Positions 52,360-60,784 of a stretch of DNA of 64,000 bases are shown here, piece by piece. This DNA is from Pseudomonadota bacterium. GTDB taxonomy: Bacteria; Pseudomonadota; Alphaproteobacteria; Sphingomonadales; Sphingomonadaceae. Made by a program: the position numbers and the translations under genes. The DNA lies in NCBI GenBank assembly GCA_021849075.1, contig JAJZTH010000008.1, positions 1 through 64,000 on the forward strand, given 5' to 3'. Position 1 is the first letter of the stretch. Every line of letters begins with the position of its first letter. The notes beneath the pieces are model-generated. The model saw nothing but the letters and a program-made list of their open reading frames with translations. It was not told the origin of the DNA and did no database searches.

Positions 52360-52964
52360 GCCTGGCGGAGCGGCTGCGCGCCGCGCTGGAGGAAGGGCAT
52401 CGGCGGGAAACGCTCACCCTGTCGGATGTGCGCGATCCCCGGATCGTGGGGGAAATCGCGCTTGCCCCGGCCGCCGTGCTGGTGGCGATCACCGACCGGC
52501 CCGAACCCGGCCTGATCCTGACCGAGCGCGCGACCTCGCTACGCAAACATGCAGGGCAAATCGCCTTTCCCGGCGGCCGGGTGGATGAAGGCGATGCCGA
52601 TGAAATCGCCGGCGCGTTGCGGGAGGCGCAGGAAGAGATCGCCCTGCCCCCAGATGCGGTCCAGGTGATCGGGACGTCCGATCGCTATTGCACCTTCACC
52701 GGGTTCGACATCGTGCCGGTGTTGGGCGTCATCCCGCCCGATCTGCCGCTGCGCGCGCAGGAGGGCGAAGTGGCGAACTGGTTCGAACTGCCGCTATCCT
52801 TCGCGCTGAACCCCGCCAACCGCATTCGACGGGAAGTCGACTATGCCGGCACGATGCGCGCTTATTATGAGATCGTCTGGCGGGATCGCCGCATCTGGGG
52901 GATCACCGCCGCCATTCTTGCCAATCTGTCCCGAAGGCTGGGCCATGACCGACTTGTTACCTGA
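52356..52964 (+). CDS. Nudix hydrolase (CoA pyrophosphatase type)
   Basis: A 202-residue enzyme with the Nudix box GGRVDEGDADEIAGALREAQEEIAL near residue 73 and the CoA-specific upstream motif SLRKHAGQIAFPGG. It cleaves CoA or related dinucleotide pyrophosphates. It starts in the last bases of the DUF1285 gene and its end overlaps the start of cca by 20 bases. Confidence 0.9.
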   Translation: MSLAERLRAALEEGHRRETLTLSDVRDPRIVGEIALAPAAVLVAITDRPEPGLILTERATSLRKHAGQIAFPGGRVDEGDADEIAGALREAQEEIALPPDAVQVIGTSDRYCTFTGFDIVPVLGVIPPDLPLRAQEGEVANWFELPLSFALNPANRIRREVDYAGTMRAYYEIVWRDRRIWGITAAILANLSRRLGHDRLVT

Positions 52965-54156
52965 CGCCGCGTGGCGTCATCGCCCGGGCCTCGATGGCCT
53001 GCTCGCCGCACTGGAGGCCGATGACGGCAAGGCGCGTTTCGTGGGCGGCGCGGTGCGCGACGCCCTGCTGGGCCTGCCGGTCAATGATCTGGACGTCGCA
53101 ACGACGCTGGCCCCGCAGGATGTGGTGGACCGGCTGAAGGCGGCCGGGATCAAGGCGGTGCCGACCGGCATCGATCATGGCACGATCACCGCTGTCCTCG
53201 CCGATGGACCGGTCGAGATCACGACACTGCGCCGCGACGTCAGCACCGACGGGCGGCGCGCGACCATCGCCTATACCGACGACTGGCGCGAAGATGCGGC
53301 GCGGCGCGACTTCACCATCAATGCCCTTTATGCCGATCCGGCGAGCGGCGCGATTAGCGACTATTTCGGCGGCCTTGCCGATCTGGACGCGCGACGGCTG
53401 CGCTTCATCGGGGACGCATCCGCCCGCATCGCGGAGGATCATCTGCGCATCCTGCGCTATTTCCGGTTTCTGGCGCGTTATGGCGACAATGAACTGGACG
53501 GTGGCGCCTATGCGGCGTGCGTCGCCGCCGCCAACAGCCTGATGGCGCTGTCGCGCGAGCGAATTGCCGACGAACTGTTGAAATTGCTGGGCGTCGCGGC
53601 GCCGATCCATGCGCTGCGTCTGATGATCGATGGCGGCATATTGACGCCGGTCCTGCCCGAAGTGCGGATGGACGGGGTCGACCGGGTCGAATCTTTGATC
53701 GGCCGGGAGGTGGAAAGCGGCGTCCCCGCCTCCGCCTTGCGCCGCCTTGCCGCGCTGTTGCCGCCCGATCCGGCGCTGGCCGATCAGATCGGCGCGCGGC
53801 TCAAATTGTCGAACAAGGCGCGCAAGCGGCTGATAATCGCACTGGAACCCGCAATCGGCGAGGAGACGCCGCGGGCGCTGGCCTATCGCGTGGGCATGGA
53901 GGGGGCACTCGACCGGCTGTTGCTGAACCCCGTACAATCGCTGACCATATTGAATATGATCGAGGGCTGGACGCCCCCGTCCCTGCCGATCGGCGGCGGC
54001 GCCCTGATCGCACGCGGCTTGCAGCCCGGTCCCGATGTGGCGAAGGCGTTGCAGGAAGTGCAGCGCCTGTGGGTGGCGGAGGATTTCCCCGATGACAATC
54101 GCGTCGCGGAACTGGCGGATCAGACCGTTTCGAAATTCCAGCGCGCGCGCCAATAG
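52945..54156 (+). CDS. cca: CCA tRNA nucleotidyltransferase
   Basis: A 403-residue class II nucleotidyltransferase, adding CCA to tRNA 3' ends or working on poly(A). The active-site block GGAVRDALLGLPVNDLDVAT near residue 26, the DATTRRDFTINALYAD-like segment with ARRDFTINALYADP, and LRILRYFRFLARYG near residue 165 are the family hallmarks. The ATG at 52945 is preferred. Its 3' end overlaps the convergent GGDEF/EAL gene by 37 bases. Confidence 0.92.
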   Translation: MTDLLPDAAWRHRPGLDGLLAALEADDGKARFVGGAVRDALLGLPVNDLDVATTLAPQDVVDRLKAAGIKAVPTGIDHGTITAVLADGPVEITTLRRDVSTDGRRATIAYTDDWREDAARRDFTINALYADPASGAISDYFGGLADLDARRLRFIGDASARIAEDHLRILRYFRFLARYGDNELDGGAYAACVAAANSLMALSRERIADELLKLLGVAAPIHALRLMIDGGILTPVLPEVRMDGVDRVESLIGREVESGVPASALRRLAALLPPDPALADQIGARLKLSNKARKRLIIALEPAIGEETPRALAYRVGMEGALDRLLLNPVQSLTILNMIEGWTPPSLPIGGGALIARGLQPGPDVAKALQEVQRLWVAEDFPDDNRVAELADQTVSKFQRARQ

Positions 54157-55874
54157 TCGAAGGCGTCGGCTTCGCTCATAGCCTTGGCGAAATAATAGCC
54201 CTGCCCCTGCCAGCAGCCCATTTTCTGAAGGGCGAGCGCCAATTCCTGCGTCTCGATCCCTTCAGCCGTGACCTTCAGATTCAGCGATTCCGCCAGTGAC
54301 AGGATCGTGCGGACGATGATGACCTTGTCCCGGTCCTCCAGCATGGAGGATACAAAACTGCGGTCGATCTTCAATATGTCGATCGGCAGGCTGTGCAGAC
54401 TGGCAAGGTTGGAAAAGCCGGTGCCAAAATCGTCCATCGCGATCGGCATTTGCAGATCCTTGAGCGCGAACAGCAATTTGCGCGCCTTGTCCGGATCGGC
54501 GACGATCGCGCTTTCGGTCAGTTCGGCGGTCAGGCGATTGCCCGCGACCCCGGAATAGCGCAGCGCCTCTTCGAACATCGACGCCACATCGTCACGCGCC
54601 ATCTGGATCGGGGAGAGGTTGACGTTGACGCCGACCGGCAAAGACTGGCCGAATTTCGCGTCCCAGCGCGACAGCGCCTGCGCCGCTTCATAGGCGGCCC
54701 AGCGGCCCAGCGGCGTGATCAGCCCGCTTTCTTCGGCCACGGCGACGAATTCGGCGGGCGAAACCTGGCCCAGTTCTTCATCATCCCAGCGGGCCAGCGC
54801 TTCGAACCCGGTGATTTCTCCGGTCTGAAGGTGGATCAGCGGCTGATAGGCGAGCGTCAGGCCACCCTGGGCCAGCGCGTCGCGCAGCCGGCTTTCGATC
54901 GAAAAGCGGCGCTGCGCTTCCTTCAGCACGCCGTTGCGATAGATTTCCACTTTGCCGCTGCGCTTGGCGATCTTCACCGCGGCCTGCGCCTTGCGCACGA
55001 CATCGTCGGGATCATCGTCCAGATTGATCGACAGGGCGCAGCCGATCGCGCAATCGACGCGGATTTGCAGATCGCTGAGGCGAATGGGCGAACTCAGCGC
55101 CTCCCTGATCCTCTGCACGATATGAAGAGCGTCAGACAATCCATTGTTTAAACGTGCAAATATGGCAAAGTCATTGCCGCCGATGCGGGCCAGCACATCG
55201 CCTTGCCGCAGGCTGGATTTCAGCCGCTTGGCGACGGTGATCAGCAGCTCGTCGCCCGCCATCGGTCCCAGCGATTCGTTGACGCGGCTGAACCGGCTCA
55301 GGTCGATCGCGATGATGCCGAACTGGGCATTGTCGGGCCAGACCGCATTGGCCAGCCGATCGTCAATCTCCTCGCCAAAACCGGTGCGGTTAGGCAGGGC
55401 GGTCAGACCGTCGGACAGAAGTTCGCGGCGTAGATTCTTCTCGATCGCCCGTTCGCTGGTGCGATCGATGGCGGTGAAGAGATAATGTTCGGACTGCCCT
55501 TCGATCGCGGGAATGCGGCCGATGGTGCAGAGAAAATATTCCGGCCCCAACTTGCCGTCGCGGCGGATTTCGAAACTGTCCGAATCACGCCCGGAATGGA
55601 TGAAGGCCGTAACGCGCTCGCGCCATTCGTTGACGAGCCGGCTGTTGCGCGCGCCGGTTTCCGTATGCGCCTGAAAAGCCGCGTCAAAGCGGCTATTGCC
55701 TTCGACCAGATTTATGACGTTATTTTCGAAGGCGAAAATCGCCGCCATCTGCGGCAGCGCCGACAGCCATTCGGTCATACCGACGGCGGCGTTCGGATGC
55801 GCAGCACCCTCCCCTGCAAGAGGGGTGCCGCTGGCCTGTCCGACCGGCAAATTGCGCACCGACATGGATTCCAT
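54120..55874 (-). CDS. GGDEF/EAL protein (c-di-GMP turnover), variant GGNDF
   Basis: A protein of about 584 residues (start at 55874, or TTG at 55931). It has a sensory/PAS-like N-terminal part, a GGDEF domain with LLSDGLTALPNRTGFG and the motif RIGGNDFAIF, and an EAL domain with FEALARWDDEELG, AELTESAIV, AMDDFGTGFSNLASL, LKIDRSFV and GQGYYFAKAM. The active site of the GGDEF is altered (GGNDF), but the inhibitory-site RXXD (RQGD) five residues before it is intact. EAL motifs look complete, so c-di-GMP hydrolysis is the likely activity. Cytoplasmic. Confidence 0.88.
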   Translation of the reverse strand: MESMSVRNLPVGQASGTPLAGEGAAHPNAAVGMTEWLSALPQMAAIFAFENNVINLVEGNSRFDAAFQAHTETGARNSRLVNEWRERVTAFIHSGRDSDSFEIRRDGKLGPEYFLCTIGRIPAIEGQSEHYLFTAIDRTSERAIEKNLRRELLSDGLTALPNRTGFGEEIDDRLANAVWPDNAQFGIIAIDLSRFSRVNESLGPMAGDELLITVAKRLKSSLRQGDVLARIGGNDFAIFARLNNGLSDALHIVQRIREALSSPIRLSDLQIRVDCAIGCALSINLDDDPDDVVRKAQAAVKIAKRSGKVEIYRNGVLKEAQRRFSIESRLRDALAQGGLTLAYQPLIHLQTGEITGFEALARWDDEELGQVSPAEFVAVAEESGLITPLGRWAAYEAAQALSRWDAKFGQSLPVGVNVNLSPIQMARDDVASMFEEALRYSGVAGNRLTAELTESAIVADPDKARKLLFALKDLQMPIAMDDFGTGFSNLASLHSLPIDILKIDRSFVSSMLEDRDKVIIVRTILSLAESLNLKVTAEGIETQELALALQKMGCWQGQGYYFAKAMSEADAFDYWRARWNFETV

Positions 55875-55962
55875 ACCCCCGCTGTATCCAGAAGGAGTAA
55901 ATTTTCGGGAAACGCTATCCGTCGATCCCAAAAAACTTCAGAAAAATCGCAAAGCGCCTGAT

Positions 55963-58251
55963 TTAGAAGCGATTGTCGCGGGGAAAGCCGGTTGGCGGCA
56001 TGCGCCCGGCAGCGCCGCGCGCCACCTTCCAGGGCATCATGTCGCTTTCGGTCCGGGTCCGCCCCGACTCGCCGCCCATGGTCCAGCTAAGCCCGTCCGC
56101 CATGCGGAAAGCGATCGCGTCGGACAGGCCGCCATCGCGATAACGCTGCATCTGCACACCCTGCCCACGCGCCATTTTCGGCATTTCCGTAAAGGAAAAT
56201 ACCAGAAGTTTACGGTTTTCACCGATCACGGCAATGCTGTCCGCCTCTGCGGGCACGGGCCGAATGACGCTCAGCTTCGCGTCGGCGCGGACGTTGACGA
56301 CCTGTTTGCCCTTGCGCGTTTCAGCCATGATATCCGACACCGCCGCCACGAAGCCGCGCCCGTCGGATGACGCCAGCAACAATTCGCTGCCCGCCCGCGC
56401 CGGCATCAGCGCCACGATCGCGCCTTCATTGTCCATGTCGACCAGCGACCGCACCGGATCGCCAAAGCCGCGCCCGCCCGGCAGCTTGTCCGATGCCAGC
56501 GTATAGACCCGGCCTGTCGCCGTCGCCATCAGCAGCTTGTCGGTGGTGTAGGCGTGGAAGGCATATTGCGGACCATCGCCTTCCTTGAACTTGAGCGTGT
56601 CGGCGGCCGCCAGATCGCGATGACCGCTCATCGCCCTGATCCAGCCACGTTCGGACAGGATGACCGTGATCGGCTCGCGCTCGATCATCGCCTCCAGCGG
56701 AATTTCCCGCGCGGGGGCGGCTTCCTCCACCAGTGACCGGCGGCGGCCAAGATCGGTTTCCGGGCCATAGCGCTTGCGCAGCGCAGCCAGGTCTTTCTTC
56801 AGGCGGGTGCGCTGGCGGGCCGGGCTTTCGACCAGCTTTTCCAGCTCCTCCTTTTCCTTGACCAATTCCGCATGCTCCCGGCGAAGCTCCATCTCCTCCA
56901 GCTTGCGCAGCGAACGCAGGCGCATGTTGAGGATCGCTTCGGCCTGACGGTCGGTCAGGCGAAACTCGGCCATCATCACCTCTTTGGGTTCATCCTCGGT
57001 CCGGATGATCTCGATCACCCGATCAAGGTTGAGATAGGCGATGATATAGCCGTCAAGCAGTTCGAGCCGCGCGGCGATCTTTTCCAGCCGATGCTGGGCG
57101 CGGCGGACCAGCACGTCGATCTGATGCTTCAGCCATTCGATCAACAGCGGCTTCAAGCCCAGAACGCGCGGCGTGCGGGTCGAATCCAGCACGTTGAGGT
57201 TCAGCGGAAAGCGATTTTCCAGATCGGTCAGCCGGAACAGGCTGTCCATCAGCATTTGCGGTTCGACCGTGCGGGCGCGCGGTTCGATGACGATGCGGAT
57301 TTCCGCGTCGGATTCGTCGCGCACATCGGCCAGGATCGGCAGCTTCCTGTCGTTAATGAGCGCGGCGATCTGTTCGATCAGCTTGGATTTCTGGACCTGA
57401 TAAGGGATTTGGGTGACGACCGCGATCCAGCTGCCGCGCCCTTCATCCTCCTTGTGCCAGCGCGCCCGCGTGCGGAACGCGCCGCGCCCGGTGGCATAGG
57501 CTTCGGAAATGATCGCCGGATTATCGACCAGCACGCCGCCGGTCGGGAAGTCCGGCCCCCGCACGATCTGCATCAACGCGGCATGATCGGCATCGGGATC
57601 GTCGATCAGCAGATTGGCGGCGTCGATCAGTTCGCTGACATTGTGCGGCGGAATGCTGGTCGCCATGCCGACCGCGATGCCGCTGGCGCCATTGGCCAGC
57701 AGATTGGGGAACAGGCCGGGGAACACTTCCGGCTCTTCATCTTCGCCATTATAGGTGGGGCGGAAATCGACCGTGCCTTCATCCAGCCCGGCCATCAGGT
57801 CGGCCGCCGCCTGGGTCAGGCGCGCTTCGGTATAGCGCATCGCCGCCGCATTATCGCCGTCGATATTGCCAAAATTGCCCTGTCCATCGACCAGAGGCGT
57901 GCGCAGCGAGAAATCCTGCGCCAGGCGCACCATCGCGTCATAGACCGATGCGTCGCCATGCGGGTGATATTTGCCGATGACGTCGCCCACGACGCGCGCA
58001 CATTTCTTGTAGGCGGTGGTGTTGCGTGCCGGATTGGCGACCAGCACGTCCGGGTTCGCGCCGCCCGGCTCCATCCTGAGCAGCCGCATCGCCCAGAGCA
58101 GCCGCCGATGCACCGGCTTCAACCCATCGCGCAGATCCGGCAGCGACCGCGCCGTGATGGTCGACAAGGCATAAACCAGATAGCGCTCCGACAGCGCATT
58201 GTCGAACGGGTGATCCTTGATGGCGTCAAACGGGTCGCGAAAATCGGTCAT
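55963..58251 (-). CDS. parC: DNA topoisomerase IV subunit A
   Basis: A 762-residue type II topoisomerase A subunit. The N-terminal [29 protein letters not shown], the catalytic-tyrosine region [17 protein letters not shown], and [25 protein letters not shown] are all seen; the long coiled-coil stalk follows and the C-terminal beta-pinwheel is short, as usual for ParC. It decatenates daughter chromosomes together with ParE (not here). The ATG at 58251 is natural. A CcdA-like gene lies 73 bases upstream. Confidence 0.95.
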   Translation of the reverse strand: MTDFRDPFDAIKDHPFDNALSERYLVYALSTITARSLPDLRDGLKPVHRRLLWAMRLLRMEPGGANPDVLVANPARNTTAYKKCARVVGDVIGKYHPHGDASVYDAMVRLAQDFSLRTPLVDGQGNFGNIDGDNAAAMRYTEARLTQAAADLMAGLDEGTVDFRPTYNGEDEEPEVFPGLFPNLLANGASGIAVGMATSIPPHNVSELIDAANLLIDDPDADHAALMQIVRGPDFPTGGVLVDNPAIISEAYATGRGAFRTRARWHKEDEGRGSWIAVVTQIPYQVQKSKLIEQIAALINDRKLPILADVRDESDAEIRIVIEPRARTVEPQMLMDSLFRLTDLENRFPLNLNVLDSTRTPRVLGLKPLLIEWLKHQIDVLVRRAQHRLEKIAARLELLDGYIIAYLNLDRVIEIIRTEDEPKEVMMAEFRLTDRQAEAILNMRLRSLRKLEEMELRREHAELVKEKEELEKLVESPARQRTRLKKDLAALRKRYGPETDLGRRRSLVEEAAPAREIPLEAMIEREPITVILSERGWIRAMSGHRDLAAADTLKFKEGDGPQYAFHAYTTDKLLMATATGRVYTLASDKLPGGRGFGDPVRSLVDMDNEGAIVALMPARAGSELLLASSDGRGFVAAVSDIMAETRKGKQVVNVRADAKLSVIRPVPAEADSIAVIGENRKLLVFSFTEMPKMARGQGVQMQRYRDGGLSDAIAFRMADGLSWTMGGESGRTRTESDMMPWKVARGAAGRMPPTGFPRDNRF

Positions 58252-58324
58252 TGCGGTCGGCTTAGCAGGCAGACGGGAAGAACGGAACGGGAATTACAAC
58301 GAACCATCCGACAGCTACAGGCGA

Positions 58325-58582
58325 TCAGAAAGCGCGATATTTTTCGAGCGGCAAGCCGTGCTTTTCGACATAGGCATTCAAACTGGCGAAAGCCTCCTTG
58401 TTCGCCTCCATCCAGCGTCGCCGCACTTCGTCGGCAAAGCCTGGATCAGACCGCCGTGACACATCCATGCCGACCTCATCAGCGGCCGCTATCAAATTGG
58501 CTTCGCGCCTTGCTTGGATATTTTGCTGGAATGCGGTGCCTTCCTGATCTTCCATCTGCTTGCGCCTTTCCACAAGCAGCAT
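58325..58582 (-). CDS. Orphan CcdA-like antitoxin
   Basis: An 85-residue protein. The second half (about residues 45-85), ending in RRRWMEANKEAFASLNAYVE and then KHGLPLEKYRAF, is clearly like the C-terminal toxin-binding region of CcdA antitoxins. The first half is charged and does not show a clean ribbon-helix-helix. The ATG at 58582 has AGGGAAG five to six bases upstream; a GTG at 58597 overlaps the LysR stop. No ccdB toxin gene is present on either side: parC follows after 73 bases. The CcdA assignment is from family resemblance. Confidence 0.65.
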   Translation of the reverse strand: MLLVERRKQMEDQEGTAFQQNIQARREANLIAAADEVGMDVSRRSDPGFADEVRRRWMEANKEAFASLNAYVEKHGLPLEKYRAF

Positions 58583-58593
58583 AGCTTCTTCCC

Positions 58594-59514
58594 TCACCGC
58601 GGCAAGTAGCGCCCCTCATGGTCGGCGGCGATTTCGGCGGCGAATTCCGCGCTGATCCAGTCGCGAAACGCCTTGATCTTGGGCGTGTTGCGGGCGTGCG
58701 GTGGGTAGACGATCCAGTAGCTTGCGATTTCCCGCACATAAGAGGGCATGGCTTCGACCAGAAGGCCGGCCTCCACCTCCGTTTTCCACAGGAAATGATT
58801 GAGGATCGCGATCCCCTGGCCCGCAATGGCGGTGCGCCCCTCCATCACCTGGCTGTCGAGCGCGATGCCGGGCGGACCATCCGCCGGGTTAGCCTCCACA
58901 CCCATCGCCGCGAACCATTCATGCCACCACATGTCATCGGGCGACAGGCGTGGCAGGGCATGAAGCGCATGCGCGTCGGCAATCGGCCCATGCCGGTCCA
59001 GCCATGCCGGGCTGCACATGGGGACAAGGCGATTATGCGTCAGCAGCTTCGCCTCCAGGCCCGGCCAATCGCCCTTCCCGCCGCGAATGGCGAGGTCGAC
59101 CCCGTCACGGGCCAGATCGACCACGGCGTCCTCTGCCTGAATGCGCACGGCCAGATGCGGATGACGCATCTGAAAAGCTCCGATCTTGGGCGCCAGCCAG
59201 AGATGGGCGAAGCTGTTGGTGCAACTGATCGTCAGCACCGACGCATGATCCTGCGTCAGGGCGGCGAAGCCGTCGCGCATCAGATCGAAAGCGCGGGTCA
59301 GCACCGGCGCGATCTCCCGCCCCTTCTCGGTCAGCGCGACCTTGCGCCCGATGCGCTGGAACAGGCTGATGCCCAGCCGTTCCTCCAATAGCTTCACCTG
59401 ATAACTGACGGCCGCCTGGGTCATCCCCAATTCCTGCGCAGCAACGGTGAAATTTTCCAGACGCGCCGCGGCTTCGAACACGCGGATGGCGGACAAGGGC
59501 GGCAGGCTGGTCAT
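58594..59514 (-). CDS. LysR-family transcriptional regulator (GcvA-like)
   Basis: A 306-residue regulator. Helix-turn-helix at residues 6-60: LSAIRVFEAAARLENFTVAA and LGMTQAAVSYQVKLLEERLG. The C-terminal periplasmic-binding-like domain (about 90-300) has LTISCTNSFAHLWLAPKIGAF and DVDLAIRGGKGDWPG-like segments, as in the GcvA group. The start at 59514 is natural. The stop of this gene is just before the antitoxin start, so one transcript with the CcdA-like gene is possible. Target genes unknown. Confidence 0.88.
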   Translation of the reverse strand: MTSLPPLSAIRVFEAAARLENFTVAAQELGMTQAAVSYQVKLLEERLGISLFQRIGRKVALTEKGREIAPVLTRAFDLMRDGFAALTQDHASVLTISCTNSFAHLWLAPKIGAFQMRHPHLAVRIQAEDAVVDLARDGVDLAIRGGKGDWPGLEAKLLTHNRLVPMCSPAWLDRHGPIADAHALHALPRLSPDDMWWHEWFAAMGVEANPADGPPGIALDSQVMEGRTAIAGQGIAILNHFLWKTEVEAGLLVEAMPSYVREIASYWIVYPPHARNTPKIKAFRDWISAEFAAEIAADHEGRYLPR

Positions 59515-59648
59515 GCTATGATCAATAAGCTCAGCTTATTTACCCCGTCCAGCCTTTTGTTGGCGCGGCGCAGGCGGATGGGGCACTAGCCGGCCTGCGG
59601 ACAATCGCACCGCTCGCTTACCACCGACTCATAGAAAAGGACCGCATC

Positions 59649-59819
59649 ATGCGTGACGAATATGACGACCGGCTGTGGAATGACGGCCGCGAACATGCCA
59701 ACCGTGGCATAGACCAGCTCATCGCCGGAATCATGCAGGCGTTTCGCGCCCTGCATCGCGCCCAATGGGCATCGCCCTGGACCGACAGGCCAACTTGCGA
59801 TCGCGCCTGCCGCCCCTAG
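59649..59819 (+). CDS. Small hypothetical protein (56 aa)
   Basis: A 56-residue protein (MRDEYDDRLWNDGREHANRG at the start) with charged N-terminal half and the segment GIMQAFRALHRAQWASPW. GAAAAGGA lies seven to ten bases upstream of the ATG, a good ribosome binding site. Short proteins starting M-R-x-D/E-Y-D-D-R-x-W are familiar in sphingomonads (recalled, not searched). Function unknown. It is 63 bases upstream of otsB in the same direction. Confidence 0.6.
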   Translation: MRDEYDDRLWNDGREHANRGIDQLIAGIMQAFRALHRAQWASPWTDRPTCDRACRP

Positions 59820-59882
59820 GAAAATGCTGCAATTGCGAGATAAGGGGTTGCGGTTTCGTCCGCAGACGCCACTCTTAAAGGC

Positions 59883-60638
59883 GTGACCGACACCCTTCTC
59901 TCCCCCATCGCCCTGCCCGCCCCGCCCATCGACCTGCTGACCGGCGCGGCGCTTTTTCTGGATTTTGACGGCACGCTGGCGCCGCTGGCCGACACGCCCG
60001 ATGCCGTGGTGGTCGATGCGGATCTGCTGGCGACCCTGACCGATTTGCGTGATCGGCTGGACGGGCGGCTGGCGATCGTCAGTGGCCGATCGGTGGCGAC
60101 GCTTAATGATCTGGGCTTTGGCGATTTCCTGCTGTCGGGCACCCATGGACTGGAGTTCGCCCGGCCCGGCGAAGCGGTTGACACGCCGCCGCGCCTGCCC
60201 GCGATCGACGCGGTCGAAACCGCCTTCAACGCCTTCGCCAGCGATAAGCCTGGCGTGCTGGTCGAACGCAAATCAATCAGCGTTGGCCTGCATTTCCGCG
60301 GCGCGCCGCAGTGGGAGGCGGATGCCGCCGACCTCACCAAACATCTGGCGCGCCAGCATGGCCTGACCGTTCAGCAGGGCAAGATGCTGTATGAACTGCG
60401 CCCCGGCGGCGCGGACAAGGGCAGCGCCGTGCGCCGGCTGATGCAAAGCGCGCCCATGGCCGGCGGCATTCCGGTCTTCATCGGCGACGATGTGACCGAC
60501 GAAGAAGGCTTCGCCGTAGCAGTCGAACTGGGCGGCGCGGGAATCCTGGTGGGATCGCCCCGCCCCACATTGGCGACATTCTCTTTGGAACAGGTTGCCG
60601 CCGTCAGGCATTATCTGGCGCAGGGGACCGCGGGATAA
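59883..60638 (+). CDS. otsB: Trehalose-6-phosphate phosphatase
   Basis: A 251-residue HAD-fold phosphatase that makes trehalose from trehalose 6-phosphate. Motif I is LFLDFDGTLAPLADTPD, motif II VSGRS, motif III/IV KGSAVRRLM and FIGDDVTDEEGF. The GTG at 59883 gives normal length. First gene of the trehalose cluster; the GH15 gene lies immediately downstream. Confidence 0.95.
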   Translation: MTDTLLSPIALPAPPIDLLTGAALFLDFDGTLAPLADTPDAVVVDADLLATLTDLRDRLDGRLAIVSGRSVATLNDLGFGDFLLSGTHGLEFARPGEAVDTPPRLPAIDAVETAFNAFASDKPGVLVERKSISVGLHFRGAPQWEADAADLTKHLARQHGLTVQQGKMLYELRPGGADKGSAVRRLMQSAPMAGGIPVFIGDDVTDEEGFAVAVELGGAGILVGSPRPTLATFSLEQVAAVRHYLAQGTAG

Positions 60639-60784
60639 TTTCCGGCGCCCCTTGTGGCGACCAAGAAAGGGGCAGACCGATCCAAGAGCCAAATTCCCAA
60701 ATCCATGCCGGAAACGAGCGCAATCTCGACCTCTGGCCCATCGGCAATTGCCAGGCTTCCGCGCTGATCGATCGCGCCGGCCGC

